From: Anaerolineales bacterium | Lineage (GTDB): Bacteria; Chloroflexota; Anaerolineae; Anaerolineales; Villigracilaceae | Direction: 5' to 3' | DNA: 64,000 nucleotides | NCBI GenBank assembly: GCA_016927315.1 | Contig: JAFGMV010000036.1 | Location: 62,001 to 126,000, forward strand | Shown here: in pieces, positions 43,175-52,372 of the stretch | Layout of the letters: the number at the start of each line of letters is the position of its first letter | How positions within the stretch are numbered: position 1 is the first letter of the stretch | Position numbers and translations under genes: made by a program | The notes under the pieces: generated by a model | Seen by the model: only the letters and a program-made list of their open reading frames with translations | Databases searched by the model: none | What the model was told of the DNA's origin: nothing

Positions 43175-44664
43175 TCATAACCTTCCGGTATCCGTTCGGC
43201 CCAGGGTTTGGCTTCTTCCAACTGCCCGGCCAGGGAATAAAGGGTTGTTTCACCGCCAAACCGCCCGACAAAGTGCATGCCCACCGGCAGGTTATCCCGA
43301 GTCCAGTGCAGGGGCACAGACATCGCCGGTTGGCCTGTAACGTTAAATACCGGCGTCCAGGGGACGAATTCATAGGTCTTGGCCGCCAGCGGTTTGATCA
43401 CCTTGACAGCATCCACCAGCCAGTAAGCATTCAGCAAACCGACCAGTTTGACCAGGCGCTGTTCACTGTCGGATGGTAAAAGCTCACCGATCCGGACCGG
43501 AGGAGTCGAGAGGACCGGCGTTAACAGCACATCACAGCTTTCGAAGAAACGCCCCACCTCACGAGAAACCTGCAGCAAGTAGCGCATCGCAGCCGCATAT
43601 TCCGAAGCGGACAGCACCTTGCCGAGAATACCGGTTCCAAATGAAGCCAGATCAAAATCACTAACGTCCACTTTTTTGCCTGCCGCCCGGGCTGCTTCTT
43701 CGATATCCGCCCGGACTTCACCAGCCAGGATGGTCAGGAAAGCAACCGAGTAAGCCTCCCCATCGATCCGGGGAGAATCTTCGACCAGCTCATGCCCAAG
43801 CCGCTGCAGCAGTTGTACGGTCTGGTCAAGCCCTTCAAGGACTTCCGGAGCAACATGTTTTCCCAGCATGGGCTTCCCTGAAAACGCAATGCGTAGTTTC
43901 CCGGGCGAACGTTTAACGGCGTCCAGGAAAGTTCCCTCTACCGGGGGGGCATAATACTGGGCGCCCACATCCGGCCCATGGGTGGCATCCAGCATGGCGG
44001 CTGAGTCTCGCACCGAACGGGTCAAAACATGTTCAAGGGCAAATCCCCCCCAGATTTCCCCCGCATCCGGACCCGCAGGCGTACGACCGCGAGTTGGTTT
44101 CAATCCAAATACACCACAGGCCGAAGATGGGATGCGGATCGAACCACCGCCATCCCCGCCGCTGGCGATTGGAACGATTCTGGCCGCGACCGCAGCACCC
44201 GACCCGCCGGATGAGCCACCCGGGGTACGGGATAAATCCCAGGGGTTGTGGGCCGCGCCCAAAGTTTTGGACTCTGTATATGGAAGCAGCCCAAATTCAG
44301 GGGTATTGGTCTTTCCTAAAATGATCACACCGGCAGCTTTCCAGCGCCTGACGATCTCGCTGTCATGGCGGGCAGGAATTTCCCTCCAGAGCCGATTCCC
44401 TGAACTGGTTGGGACGCCTGCAAGGGTCGCAATCAGGTCTTTCATCAAGAAAGGTACACCCTGGAAAGGCCCTGCTTGCGAAGCGCCTCTGGCCGCCTTA
44501 CGGGCAGCATCATACAGTTTGTAGACGACAGCATTCAGGGCCGGGTTATGTGCTTCAATCCGGGCAATGGCCTCTTCAACCAGTTCAAGCGCGGAGACTT
44601 CTCCTTTGCGAACCAGTTCGGCCAGCCCAAGGCCATCGTACCGCGGATACTCTTTAAATGCCAC
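43171..44664 (-). CDS. Amidase (amidase signature family)
   Basis: The protein has 497 residues. The Ser-cisSer-Lys triad is Lys75 in PFLMKDLIA, Ser151 in PGGSSGGSGAAV and nucleophile Ser175 in GGDGGGSIRIPSS. The core glycine-serine-rich AS sequence is intact. Such enzymes hydrolyse amides (fatty amides, aryl amides, 6-aminohexanoate oligomers); GatA is less likely because gatB/gatC are absent and the C-terminal part differs. It is 10 bp downstream of the YprB-like gene and overlaps the next gene by 4 bp. Confidence 0.92.
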   Translation of the reverse strand: MAFKEYPRYDGLGLAELVRKGEVSALELVEEAIARIEAHNPALNAVVYKLYDAARKAARGASQAGPFQGVPFLMKDLIATLAGVPTSSGNRLWREIPARHDSEIVRRWKAAGVIILGKTNTPEFGLLPYTESKTLGAAHNPWDLSRTPGGSSGGSGAAVAARIVPIASGGDGGGSIRIPSSACGVFGLKPTRGRTPAGPDAGEIWGGFALEHVLTRSVRDSAAMLDATHGPDVGAQYYAPPVEGTFLDAVKRSPGKLRIAFSGKPMLGKHVAPEVLEGLDQTVQLLQRLGHELVEDSPRIDGEAYSVAFLTILAGEVRADIEEAARAAGKKVDVSDFDLASFGTGILGKVLSASEYAAAMRYLLQVSREVGRFFESCDVLLTPVLSTPPVRIGELLPSDSEQRLVKLVGLLNAYWLVDAVKVIKPLAAKTYEFVPWTPVFNVTGQPAMSVPLHWTRDNLPVGMHFVGRFGGETTLYSLAGQLEEAKPWAERIPEGYE

Positions 44665-44674
44665 AACAACCTCC

Positions 44675-45907
44675 TTATGCTCTTCGAATCAAACGTTTCT
44701 GGCGATGCTCAAGTTCTTTCTGCCAGTGCCTGTGCATGTATTCGGGCAATCCGCTTTTCCTGGTCTGCGCGAGTGCAGCTTCAGTCCATTTCAAGGCTTC
44801 CGCAAAGTCTTTGATGCAATGTTCGTAATACTTGGCAAGTTCAACATGGGCATAGATGTGCCCTTTTTCAGCCGCCTGCTGCCACCACCTGACAGCTTCC
44901 TCCAGGTCGCCCCGCCGCTTCTGCAGGATCGACAGCCGGCGGGTTGCTTCCCAAAAATCGGGCTCTTCAAGATCGGCTTCCAGTCCTTGTTCATAGATAC
45001 GGGCAGCCCGGTCCCACTGGCCTAGATCTTCATAGAGTTTGGCAATCGCCACCATATCAAGAGCATGTTCTACTTTTCCACCCAACGGATCTGCCAGCAG
45101 TTCAGAGGTATACCCGAGCAGAGCCGCCAGCGCCAGAATGTCCATTTCATTATGGTAAAAAACACCTTTGAGCGGTTCGGCATCCCCGGTACGCAGATAG
45201 TCAAAATACAAATACGGAATCTCGTACCCGGGAACCTCTTCACTGCTGCGCGGCGCCCGCATGACATGTTCTTCGATATACTTCAGGGTCCGGCTGGGCA
45301 GCCGGTCCCGCCACAGACGGCGAGCCAGAGGCAGCAGGTCAACATGGGAATACTCTTGAAAAGGGACCGGGATATCGTGCAGTGTATAACGGGTGATCAG
45401 CAAAGGGGCATCGAAAGCCTTGCCATTGTAGGTAACCAGTATACTGGTGGGAGCCAGGAACTTTGCCAGGGCTTCCAACATGGCCGGCTCTTCCGCCGGA
45501 TCACGCATAAAGAACTGCGCCAGCCGGAAGGTCTCCCCCTCAAACCGCCCGACGCCGACCATAAATGCATATGTCCCTGTCCCTCCCGCCAGGCCGCTCG
45601 TTTCTGTGTCCAGGTATGCAAAAGCCTCGGGGGGAGCGCTGATTAAACGCGAATCCCTGGCCCAGGCAGCCAGCATATCCAGGGGAACTTCACTCTTCAG
45701 AGCAAAACGACCATGCAGGTAATCTGCCGGATAGCATTCCTCAGCAGCGAACGCTTCACCGTGTGATGTTTGGTGGTATTCCCCTGGAACCACCTCTTCG
45801 ATCGGCTGGACAGAAACCGGTTTGGGAGGGGTCAGGTCTGTTCCCACCTTCACACCCAGCGCTTTTAATTTATCTGCCAGCGACGATTTATGCTCTTCGG
45901 TCGACAT
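44675..45907 (-). CDS. YprB-like RNase H-fold exonuclease with TPR/Sel1-like C-terminus
   Basis: The protein has 410 residues. The 3'-5' exonuclease-like domain at about 90-265 has FAYLDTETSGLAGG (Asp/Glu metal site), VTYNGKAFDAPLL and YHNEMDILALAALL (last Asp). This is the YprB_RNaseH-like family, shared with Bacillus YprB. Residues about 290-400 are helical repeats (DMVAIAKLYEDLGQWDRAARIYEQGL, AEKGHIYAHVELAKYYEH), TPR/Sel1-like. Function probably nucleic acid processing. It is followed closely by the amidase. Confidence 0.87.
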   Translation of the reverse strand: MSTEEHKSSLADKLKALGVKVGTDLTPPKPVSVQPIEEVVPGEYHQTSHGEAFAAEECYPADYLHGRFALKSEVPLDMLAAWARDSRLISAPPEAFAYLDTETSGLAGGTGTYAFMVGVGRFEGETFRLAQFFMRDPAEEPAMLEALAKFLAPTSILVTYNGKAFDAPLLITRYTLHDIPVPFQEYSHVDLLPLARRLWRDRLPSRTLKYIEEHVMRAPRSSEEVPGYEIPYLYFDYLRTGDAEPLKGVFYHNEMDILALAALLGYTSELLADPLGGKVEHALDMVAIAKLYEDLGQWDRAARIYEQGLEADLEEPDFWEATRRLSILQKRRGDLEEAVRWWQQAAEKGHIYAHVELAKYYEHCIKDFAEALKWTEAALAQTRKSGLPEYMHRHWQKELEHRQKRLIRRA

Positions 45908-46210
45908 CTTAATGGGATTATATCCCTAAATGGCTGGCGCTTAGCTTGCATTCCAATCTACATCCGTGATCACCTGTTTTGCAAATAGGTAGACATTACG
46001 ATCGAAATCTGGATCGCCCCATAGTGAGACAGGTTCCTGATGAACTGCTCCGACCTGCAGGAAATTCTCCATCAAACACAGGCGCCCTTCACGTTAGCCT
46101 GACACAGAAGACACCCGTAACGGGCGCCTTCCTTCTTTAGATATTTATTTGACCAGTCTGCTGCAATCTAGAATACAAATTGCTGAAATTTACATTCTTG
46201 CTTCCAGGTT
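45908..46210 (-). other. 303-bp gap holding a possible gene remnant
   Basis: Between the PFK stop and the YprB-like start, one minus-strand frame opens with an ATG at 46072 and ends at TAA 45941: MENFLQVGAVHQEP followed by SLWGDPDFDRNVYLF, 43 residues. Just upstream, in another frame, YLKKEGARYGCLLCQANVKG (C-x2-C) reads coherently and would join it after a one-base shift near 46080. There is no RBS. Inverted GGCGCC repeats at 46081 and 46124 overlap this region. It may be a decayed small zinc-ribbon gene. Confidence 0.3.
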
Positions 46211-48433
46211 TCACACATCCGGTTTGATCTTGGCCAGCATTCTGGTGATCTCCCTGCGTTCCATCCACCATAGTTCCTGCGGACGCTGGTATTCACTATT
46301 GACCATGCGCTCGAAGTCGCGCATTTCATGGAACCGGTAACTTCCTTTTTCAAGGCCGACGAAGGCATTGCCGTCCTGACCTTTTTCGCATTGCTCGACC
46401 AGGTACTCCAGGCAAAGACGCGCCAGCCGGGTAGCCTGGATGCGATCGTAGGGGGATGGATCTCCACCCTGCTGCATATGTCCCAGGATAGCCGGGCGCA
46501 CATCGAAAAGATCCCGGCCTTCTTCCTCAAACAGGGCGCATATGAAATCCGTTTTGTAGATATTATTGGCGTATTCGTTGCGGATGATCAATCCCAGGCG
46601 CTTGCCCATTTCAAAACCTTCAGTGAGCATGGTCACATCCCGCTTCAGGTCATCCAGCGTGATGCCTTCTTCGTGCAGGTACACTCGTTCGGCGCCAGTG
46701 GCCAGTCCGCTCATCAAGGCCAGGTAACCGCACCAGTGCCCCATTACTTCAACAACGAAACAGCGCCGGGTGGCAACAGCCGACTGTTTGATCTTATCGA
46801 CCGCATCGACAATGCTGTTAAGGGCCGTGTCGGCCCCCAGGCTTAACTCGGAACCGGGCAGGTTATTGTTGATAGAAGCCGGCAGACAAACGATGGGAAT
46901 GTTAAACGCGGAGAAATTATTGCGTTCGGTATACATCAGGTAGACCGCCTGATAGGCGCTCCACCCGCCAACCACCAGCAGCGCGTCAATCTTGCAATCT
47001 TCAATGGCGCGTGCAATCGAATACAGGTCCTTACCCTGCGGTACCAGACGGCTGGTTCCCAACTCAGAACCACCCATCGACGCCCAACCGGTGACGCTCA
47101 TCCAGTTGAATTCCTCGATCTCCCCTTCTCCCAACCCTTCGAAACCGTTGCGCACCCCCAGCATGATGTGCCCCTTGTCCAATCCCAGGCGAACGGCTGT
47201 TCGGGTGGCAGTATTCATTCCGGGAGCAGGGGCGCCGGCATTCAGGATCGCGATCCGATAACGTTTTTGCTTGGGGTCCAAGTCATGCGGCAGGGCCCGG
47301 ACTATGGTCTTCAACGTCCTGAACGAATCCACAAAGCCGGAACTACGCAGGCTTATGGCTTTTTCATAATCCTTTTCTGCAATCGCAGCCGCCACAGCCC
47401 GGGTTCTCTCGACTCCCTCCATCAGCGGGATACGGGAAGTGCGGTTGCCCGTGATCCCGATTACGACTGGTTCGTCTTCCGGATCAGCTGTCAGGACGGC
47501 CTCAACAGCCTCATATCCCTGCAGCGTCGCCAGGATGCGATCGAAAGCGCTGGGGCGGCCGCCCCGCTGGACATGCCCAAGGACGGTGATACGAACTTCC
47601 TCACCCAGGCGCTCTTCCAGGGCATCCTTTACTTCAGTACTGCCAATGTAATTTCCGTTGATATCCTGGGCGCCTTCCGCCAGGATCACCATGCTGTCGC
47701 GACGGCCAGCCTGTCGACCAGCCCGCATGCGCTCAGCCATGACATCCTTCCAGTTTTCAACATCCGGTGGATATTCAGGGATCAATACCCAATCCGCCCC
47801 GGTCGCCAGGGCAGACATCAAGGCCAGATACCCACAGTTGCGACCCATCACCTTGACCACAAAAGTACGCTGGTGGCTGGCAGCGGTACTGGTAATGGCA
47901 TCGACGGCCTCGGTGATACGATGCAGAGCGCTGTCGGTTCCGATGGTCATGTCGGTGCCGGAGAAATCATTATCGATCGAACCAACCAGCCCCACGATCA
48001 CCAGATTTGGATATTCTTCAGCCTGTTTGCGGCTGATCTGGTTGGTTTCTACCAATCCTTTTACCAATTGGGGCCATTCCTGGCGCAGCACATTAGCGCC
48101 GGTTAAGGAACCGTCACCGCCGATCACCACCAATCCATCAATCCCTATTTCGATCAGGTTCTTTACAGCAGCCATCCGCCCTGCAGTTGTTCGGAATTCC
48201 TGGCAGCGAGCGGTACCGATCACTGTACCGCCGCGTTGCATGATACCACCGACGGAATCCCAGTCCATTTTGCAAATCCACTGTCCACCGTCGACCAGAC
48301 CTTGATAACCTTCGTAAATGGCATAGACCTCGGCGCCTTTATCCAAGGCCGTTCGGACCACCGACCGTACGGCTGCGTTCATCCCCTGTGCATCACCCCC
48401 ACTGGTCATTACAGCAATTCGTTTCTTTTCCAT
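46211..48433 (-). CDS. pfkA: Tandem-fused ATP-dependent 6-phosphofructokinase
   Basis: The protein has 740 residues from the ATG at 48433 (GGAG 6 bp upstream), two PFK domains end to end. N-half: SGGDAQGMNAA, VIGGDGSLTGA (GGDGS at 105-109, the ATP-type Gly), GSIDNDFSGTD with catalytic Asp154 and Asp156, and VMGRNCGYLALMS. C-half, from about residue 395: NAGAPAPGMNTATR, but GGWSA (489-493) replaces GGDGS, SINNN (520-524) replaces SIDND, and MGHWCGYLAL replaces MGR. The first half should be catalytic, the second regulatory, like eukaryotic PFK-1. It phosphorylates fructose 6-phosphate in glycolysis. Confidence 0.93.
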   Translation of the reverse strand: MEKKRIAVMTSGGDAQGMNAAVRSVVRTALDKGAEVYAIYEGYQGLVDGGQWICKMDWDSVGGIMQRGGTVIGTARCQEFRTTAGRMAAVKNLIEIGIDGLVVIGGDGSLTGANVLRQEWPQLVKGLVETNQISRKQAEEYPNLVIVGLVGSIDNDFSGTDMTIGTDSALHRITEAVDAITSTAASHQRTFVVKVMGRNCGYLALMSALATGADWVLIPEYPPDVENWKDVMAERMRAGRQAGRRDSMVILAEGAQDINGNYIGSTEVKDALEERLGEEVRITVLGHVQRGGRPSAFDRILATLQGYEAVEAVLTADPEDEPVVIGITGNRTSRIPLMEGVERTRAVAAAIAEKDYEKAISLRSSGFVDSFRTLKTIVRALPHDLDPKQKRYRIAILNAGAPAPGMNTATRTAVRLGLDKGHIMLGVRNGFEGLGEGEIEEFNWMSVTGWASMGGSELGTSRLVPQGKDLYSIARAIEDCKIDALLVVGGWSAYQAVYLMYTERNNFSAFNIPIVCLPASINNNLPGSELSLGADTALNSIVDAVDKIKQSAVATRRCFVVEVMGHWCGYLALMSGLATGAERVYLHEEGITLDDLKRDVTMLTEGFEMGKRLGLIIRNEYANNIYKTDFICALFEEEGRDLFDVRPAILGHMQQGGDPSPYDRIQATRLARLCLEYLVEQCEKGQDGNAFVGLEKGSYRFHEMRDFERMVNSEYQRPQELWWMERREITRMLAKIKPDV

Positions 48434-48649
48434 AAAACACTCCAAATAAATAATACCAAATCTTTTCTACCGCAGGAAGAAATCATCATTGAATACAATA
48501 AATGTTCACGTTCTCCACGCCTCCCCATTAACCAGATTGTATACCAATTTTACCTTTCCGATATAAACAATGGGTTAACAGATCGTATCGAGTATATAAC
48601 TGATACGAATTCCCCTGTGGGGTCTTGAGAAAGTACGCAGCCGGGGTTG

Positions 48650-49312
48650 TCATTTCGACATCGTCGCAGGCGGAGGCAGGATGCTGTTCTTCTTTGCAAA
48701 TATCAGTGTGTGCCCGCCATCTCCCTCAGGAATAAACCGATCCCAGAGGATATCAAAACCCGTTTTCCTGAGCCAATCGAGATAGGTAGCCCGATCAGCA
48801 TGGCTCCAGTACATAGTTCCCCCCGCTACACCGAGCCAATCCGCTTCCTGGCCGGTCCACTCACCATGACCGACAACCAGCATCAACAGACCTCCCGGCT
48901 TCAGCCACTGCCAGAGTTTAGCAAGCAGTTCCGGCTGCTCTGCCAGGGGAACATGAATAATGACATACAGGCAGGTGATCGCGTCGAATGCGTTCGGAGC
49001 AAATTCCAAGTCACACATATCCCCACACACAAAAGCGGCCCGGGGAACCAGTTTTTTGGCCCGTTCAATCTGTACGGGAGAGATGTCTGCTCCGGTTACC
49101 TTGAAGCGTTGGACCAGCATTTGCGCAGCCGGAATACCGCAGCCACAACCAAGATCAAGCACCGTAGAGCCAGCCTCCAGCCATTCCGATAGTTCATCGA
49201 TCCAGGATTTGTACATCTTGAAGGTTTCACTGCTTGTGTCGGGAGCATCTTCACGGTATGCATAAGAAACTCTGTCGTAACCGCTTTTAACAATTTCTTT
49301 GGGAGTTTTCAT
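48650..49312 (-). CDS. Class I SAM-dependent methyltransferase
   Basis: The protein has 220 residues from the ATG at 49312 (MKTPKEIVKSGYDRVSYAYRE), the normal opening of this family; the open frame to 49408 looks non-coding. Motif I VLDLGCGCGIPAAQML lies near residues 49-64, then VTGADISPVQIERAK, FDAITCLYVIIHVPLAEQPE and WLKPGGLLMLVVG. A DRVSYAYRED start and the EWTGQEADWLG insert are typical of small-molecule methyltransferases. Monocistronic. Confidence 0.82.
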   Translation of the reverse strand: MKTPKEIVKSGYDRVSYAYREDAPDTSSETFKMYKSWIDELSEWLEAGSTVLDLGCGCGIPAAQMLVQRFKVTGADISPVQIERAKKLVPRAAFVCGDMCDLEFAPNAFDAITCLYVIIHVPLAEQPELLAKLWQWLKPGGLLMLVVGHGEWTGQEADWLGVAGGTMYWSHADRATYLDWLRKTGFDILWDRFIPEGDGGHTLIFAKKNSILPPPATMSK

Positions 49313-49523
49313 TCCATTCACCTGTTGGATGCACACATCCATAGAAGCCCTTATCGCCTCTGGTATGGTGGTGCAATCCGGGTTATCAAAAACTTTATTT
49401 CGGAACAACTATAAAACAATTGGGGAACTCAGGCAAGGCCTGCCAATAAGGAAGCCTTACTGGTACTTACTATCGATGAAGGTTTGTTGTCTGAGGCAAA
49501 GTCTCAACATTCACTCCCGAATC

Positions 49524-49552
49524 TTGTCCCCGGGCATGGGTTGGTGTATAGT
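49524..49552 (+). promoter_or_regulatory. Sigma-70 promoter of the lipoprotein gene at 49601
   Basis: TTGTCC (49524-49529) and TATAGT (49547-49552) are separated by 17 bp. Transcription would begin near 49559, and AAGGGAG precedes the ATG at 49601. Confidence 0.6.
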
Positions 49553-49600
49553 GGAACCATGTAATCTCGCCATATCAAAGAGAATATCAAGGGAGTTTCA

Positions 49601-50548
49601 ATGAAATGGAAATACACCTTTCTATCTATATTTATACTGGTCAGTCTGGGTTGTTCGACATTGTTACCCGGGACCCCAACAGCCACACTGGTTTCTGCCC
49701 CATCCAAAACACCCAGGCACACCCCAACACCAGAGGCAGCTTTCACCCCCACCTCGGAGGCTGCCCTTGATGACCTTTTTGGTACTGGCGGGAATTTCAG
49801 CCGCCTGGTCGTCCTGGATGGTTTTACCGTTGAAGCGCCACTTGAAACTGCTTATGAAGATGCCGGTTACGGCGTGTTCATATCCGAAGAGAAGTACTTC
49901 ATCTCGATCATCGGAAGCAGTTACGATGGAGCAACGCCCCTGGAAGACGAGATCGACGGGTATCTTACCTCTACCGCGAGGAATGGAATAACCATGGATA
50001 GAAGCGAACCGTATGAAATTACGGTCGACAATGTTGTCGGGCTCGGTGTAGATGTCACCGCAGATTGGGAAGGGATAGAAGCGACCGGTCGTGCCTTTGC
50101 GGTCTCTCCGCGGCCCGATTTCTTTTTATTCGGGTTCGGGATGGCTCAACAGGGTGATTCAGCCTCTGATTGGGATGACGTCGGGAAGGGCACTTTCGAA
50201 AGTATGGTGGCCTCCATTCACTTCATCGATGCAGCGGTAGATTGTGAAATATCAGAGGACAATACCTATGGGTTCACCCCCGAAAATCCCATCCAGGTGG
50301 GAGGGGATGTTTTTACCGGACCCTCACGGGAAAGGGCTTATCTCGATACTTTACGCGGTCCCGAAGGCCAATCGCTCACCTATGAGCGCAGCGGCAGCAT
50401 ACCCGAGGGAGATACAATCCTGGATATCTATATGGTCACCGGGCCAGGAATCGAATATGCGCTGTATATTGATATGTACCAGTATAAGACTCCCATGGCC
50501 CCGGTTGGCTTCACCTGTGAAGGGCCATTCCCGCTTTCTGAGCCGTAG
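49601..50548 (+). CDS. Lipoprotein of unknown function
   Basis: The protein has 315 residues. The signal is KYTFLSIFILVSLGC with the lipobox LVSLGC. A Thr/Pro linker (PTATLVSAPSKTPRHTPTPE) leads to a domain around 60-205 with a PsbP/DcrB-like feel (GFTVEAPLETAYEDAGYGVFI), then a second around 215-310 starting DNTYGFTPENPIQVGGDVF. The second domain looks like a repeated surface module of the genus. No family identified with confidence. It has its own promoter and is not in an operon. Confidence 0.75.
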   Translation: MKWKYTFLSIFILVSLGCSTLLPGTPTATLVSAPSKTPRHTPTPEAAFTPTSEAALDDLFGTGGNFSRLVVLDGFTVEAPLETAYEDAGYGVFISEEKYFISIIGSSYDGATPLEDEIDGYLTSTARNGITMDRSEPYEITVDNVVGLGVDVTADWEGIEATGRAFAVSPRPDFFLFGFGMAQQGDSASDWDDVGKGTFESMVASIHFIDAAVDCEISEDNTYGFTPENPIQVGGDVFTGPSRERAYLDTLRGPEGQSLTYERSGSIPEGDTILDIYMVTGPGIEYALYIDMYQYKTPMAPVGFTCEGPFPLSEP

Positions 50549-50714
50549 GAGCAGATTGCGTATCCCATCGGTAAGAATCGAACAAATCAGTGCAAATATA
50601 AAGCATATACAGTAGCTATGTCGACAAATCAATAACAAAAGTGTGACTGTTTGCCTCCCTGGCTGCGGCTGATGCGCGGCAAAGACAGCGTGGAAAAGCC
50701 GTGACAGTAGTAAA

Positions 50715-50762
50715 CACAGCGCCCGGACGATAAACGAGATCGTTTATGATCCGGGCGCTGTG
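50715..50762. terminator. Long hairpin at the 3' end of lpdA
   Basis: The outer 13-bp stem is CACAGCGCCCGGA (50715-50727) / TCCGGGCGCTGTG (50750-50762), then a 2x2 internal loop, then an 8-bp inner stem ATAAACGA/TCGTTTAT with only 2 nt between the arms. On the minus strand TTTACTAC follows. It begins 42 bp after the lpdA stop and probably ends that transcript. Confidence 0.75.
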
Positions 50763-50804
50763 CTGCCTTGAGCTGCCTTCCAATGCCAATTGGAACAGCC
50801 TTTT

Positions 50805-52205
50805 TTATATATGGATGGCCTGTCCTTCAGCACCGTGCGCCGCTTCCATCAGGGCTTCCGACAGGGTCGGGTGGGCATGCACGTTGCGGGCAATCTCTTC
50901 AATGGTCAGTTCGGCCATGTTGGCCAGGGTCAGTTCAGGCAGCAGTTCGGTCACTTCCGGGCCGATCATGGCAGCCCCCAGGATCTCACCATGCTTTGCA
51001 TCCACCACCAGCTTAACCCAGCCGGCATAATCCCCCAGGCCAAGGGCCTTGCCGTTGGCCTGGAAGGGGAAACGCCCCACACGGACCTTATGCCCGCGCT
51101 CAAGCGCCTGGGTCTCGGTCAGGCCAAAGGAGGCCGCCTGCGGCTGGCTGTACGTAGCCCGCGGCATATTTTCGTAATTCAAGACTGGCGTCTCCTGCCC
51201 GGCAATCGCCTCAGCGGCCACAATGCCCATGGCAGAACCGACATGGGCCAGCATCAGCTTGCCGGTCACGTCCCCGATGGCGTACACACCGGGCACACTG
51301 GTCTGCATCCGTTCATCGACCCGGACAAAACCGCGTTCGTCGACCTGTACCCCAGCCTCTTCCAATCCCAGCCCGGTCGAATTCGGACGGAACCCGATCG
51401 CCACCAGAGCCTGTTCGGCTTCCACCACCTTCTCTTCCCCGGCTGCAGATACAGTTACTTTCGCCCCCGTTCCGGTGGTCTCGATTTTCTCGACCTTGTG
51501 CCCGGTCAGGGCATCGATCCTGCGCTTCTTGAAGGCCTTTTCCAGTTCAACGCTGACTTCTTCATCTTCCAGCGGGACCAGATGCGGCAGCATCTCTACA
51601 ATAGTCACCTGTGCACCATAAGCGCTCCAGACCGTTGCGAATTCGACGCCAATCGCCCCGGCGCCGATGATGACAGCCGATTTGGGAAGTTTTTCCTGCA
51701 GGATGGCCTCTCGATAGGTCACCACTTTCTCGCCGTCTACTTTCCAACCCCCGGGGACAGCCGGGCTGGCTCCGGTGGCAATGATGATGTTTTCGGCGTT
51801 CAATTCGGTCACATCCCCCTCGGCGCCAGTCACGGCTACTGAGCGGGGGCCGGTCAACCTGGCAGTACCCATATGGACCTGGATGTCATTTTTCTTCATC
51901 AGGAACTCGATCCCCTTGACCAGCCGGTTCGAGACCTGGCGAGAACGTTTGACCGCTGCGCTGAAATCCAGCTGCAGGTTCTCGAACGAAAATCCCAATT
52001 CTTTACCGCGTTCGCGCAGCGTATGGGCTACTTCAGCATTTTTGAGCAGCGACTTGGAAGGGATACAGCCCACATTCAGGCAGACGCCTCCCAGCCACTC
52101 TTTATCAACAATGGCCGTCTTCTTGCCCAGCTGTACCGCCCGAATAGCAGCCACATACCCGGCAGGGCCGGCCCCGATCACAACAATGTCATAGTTTTCA
52201 GCCAT
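50805..52205 (-). CDS. lpdA: Dihydrolipoyl dehydrogenase (E3)
   Basis: The protein has 466 residues. FAD-binding VVIGAGPAGYVAAIRA starts at residue 8, the redox disulfide is Cys42/Cys47 in GGVCLNVGCIPSK, the NAD motif is VIIGAGAIGVEFATVW, the second FAD motif is GVYAIGDVTG, and the interface carries the catalytic HAHPTLSEAL (His-x-x-x-x-Glu). It reoxidises dihydrolipoamide in 2-oxoacid dehydrogenase and glycine cleavage complexes. RBS GGAGAG is present. E1/E2 genes are not adjacent, so it is likely a shared E3. Confidence 0.97.
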   Translation of the reverse strand: MAENYDIVVIGAGPAGYVAAIRAVQLGKKTAIVDKEWLGGVCLNVGCIPSKSLLKNAEVAHTLRERGKELGFSFENLQLDFSAAVKRSRQVSNRLVKGIEFLMKKNDIQVHMGTARLTGPRSVAVTGAEGDVTELNAENIIIATGASPAVPGGWKVDGEKVVTYREAILQEKLPKSAVIIGAGAIGVEFATVWSAYGAQVTIVEMLPHLVPLEDEEVSVELEKAFKKRRIDALTGHKVEKIETTGTGAKVTVSAAGEEKVVEAEQALVAIGFRPNSTGLGLEEAGVQVDERGFVRVDERMQTSVPGVYAIGDVTGKLMLAHVGSAMGIVAAEAIAGQETPVLNYENMPRATYSQPQAASFGLTETQALERGHKVRVGRFPFQANGKALGLGDYAGWVKLVVDAKHGEILGAAMIGPEVTELLPELTLANMAELTIEEIARNVHAHPTLSEALMEAAHGAEGQAIHI

Positions 52206-52330
52206 GAATACTCTCCATTTCGTGTTTTCGTTTTCCTGAAAGTTGGATGCAGAAACAACGGATAGGTTGCATATTATTATGAGTTATTCTGTCTAATTTT
52301 ACTATGGCTTGCGGGGGAATGGATATAGCC

Positions 52331-52371
52331 ATACGAGACAGTCGCTTTAGAAACGACTGTCTCGTATCCCT
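52331..52371. terminator. Perfect 14-bp hairpin downstream of the radical SAM gene
   Basis: ATACGAGACAGTCG (52331-52344) pairs with CGACTGTCTCGTAT (52354-52367), loop 9 nt. CCCTTTT follows on the + strand, but the neighbouring genes both read on the - strand, where no T-run follows. It starts 2-5 bp after the upstream radical SAM stop. Confidence 0.6.
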
Positions 52372-52372
52372 T

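Noticed and set aside
43171-44664. GatA (tRNA amidotransferase) for the amidase
   Set aside because: No gatB or gatC is adjacent and the C-terminal region differs from GatA; the general amidase family fits better.
47168-48106. A 312-codon open frame on the + strand
   Set aside because: Antisense shadow of the tandem PFK gene, composition biased and without domains.
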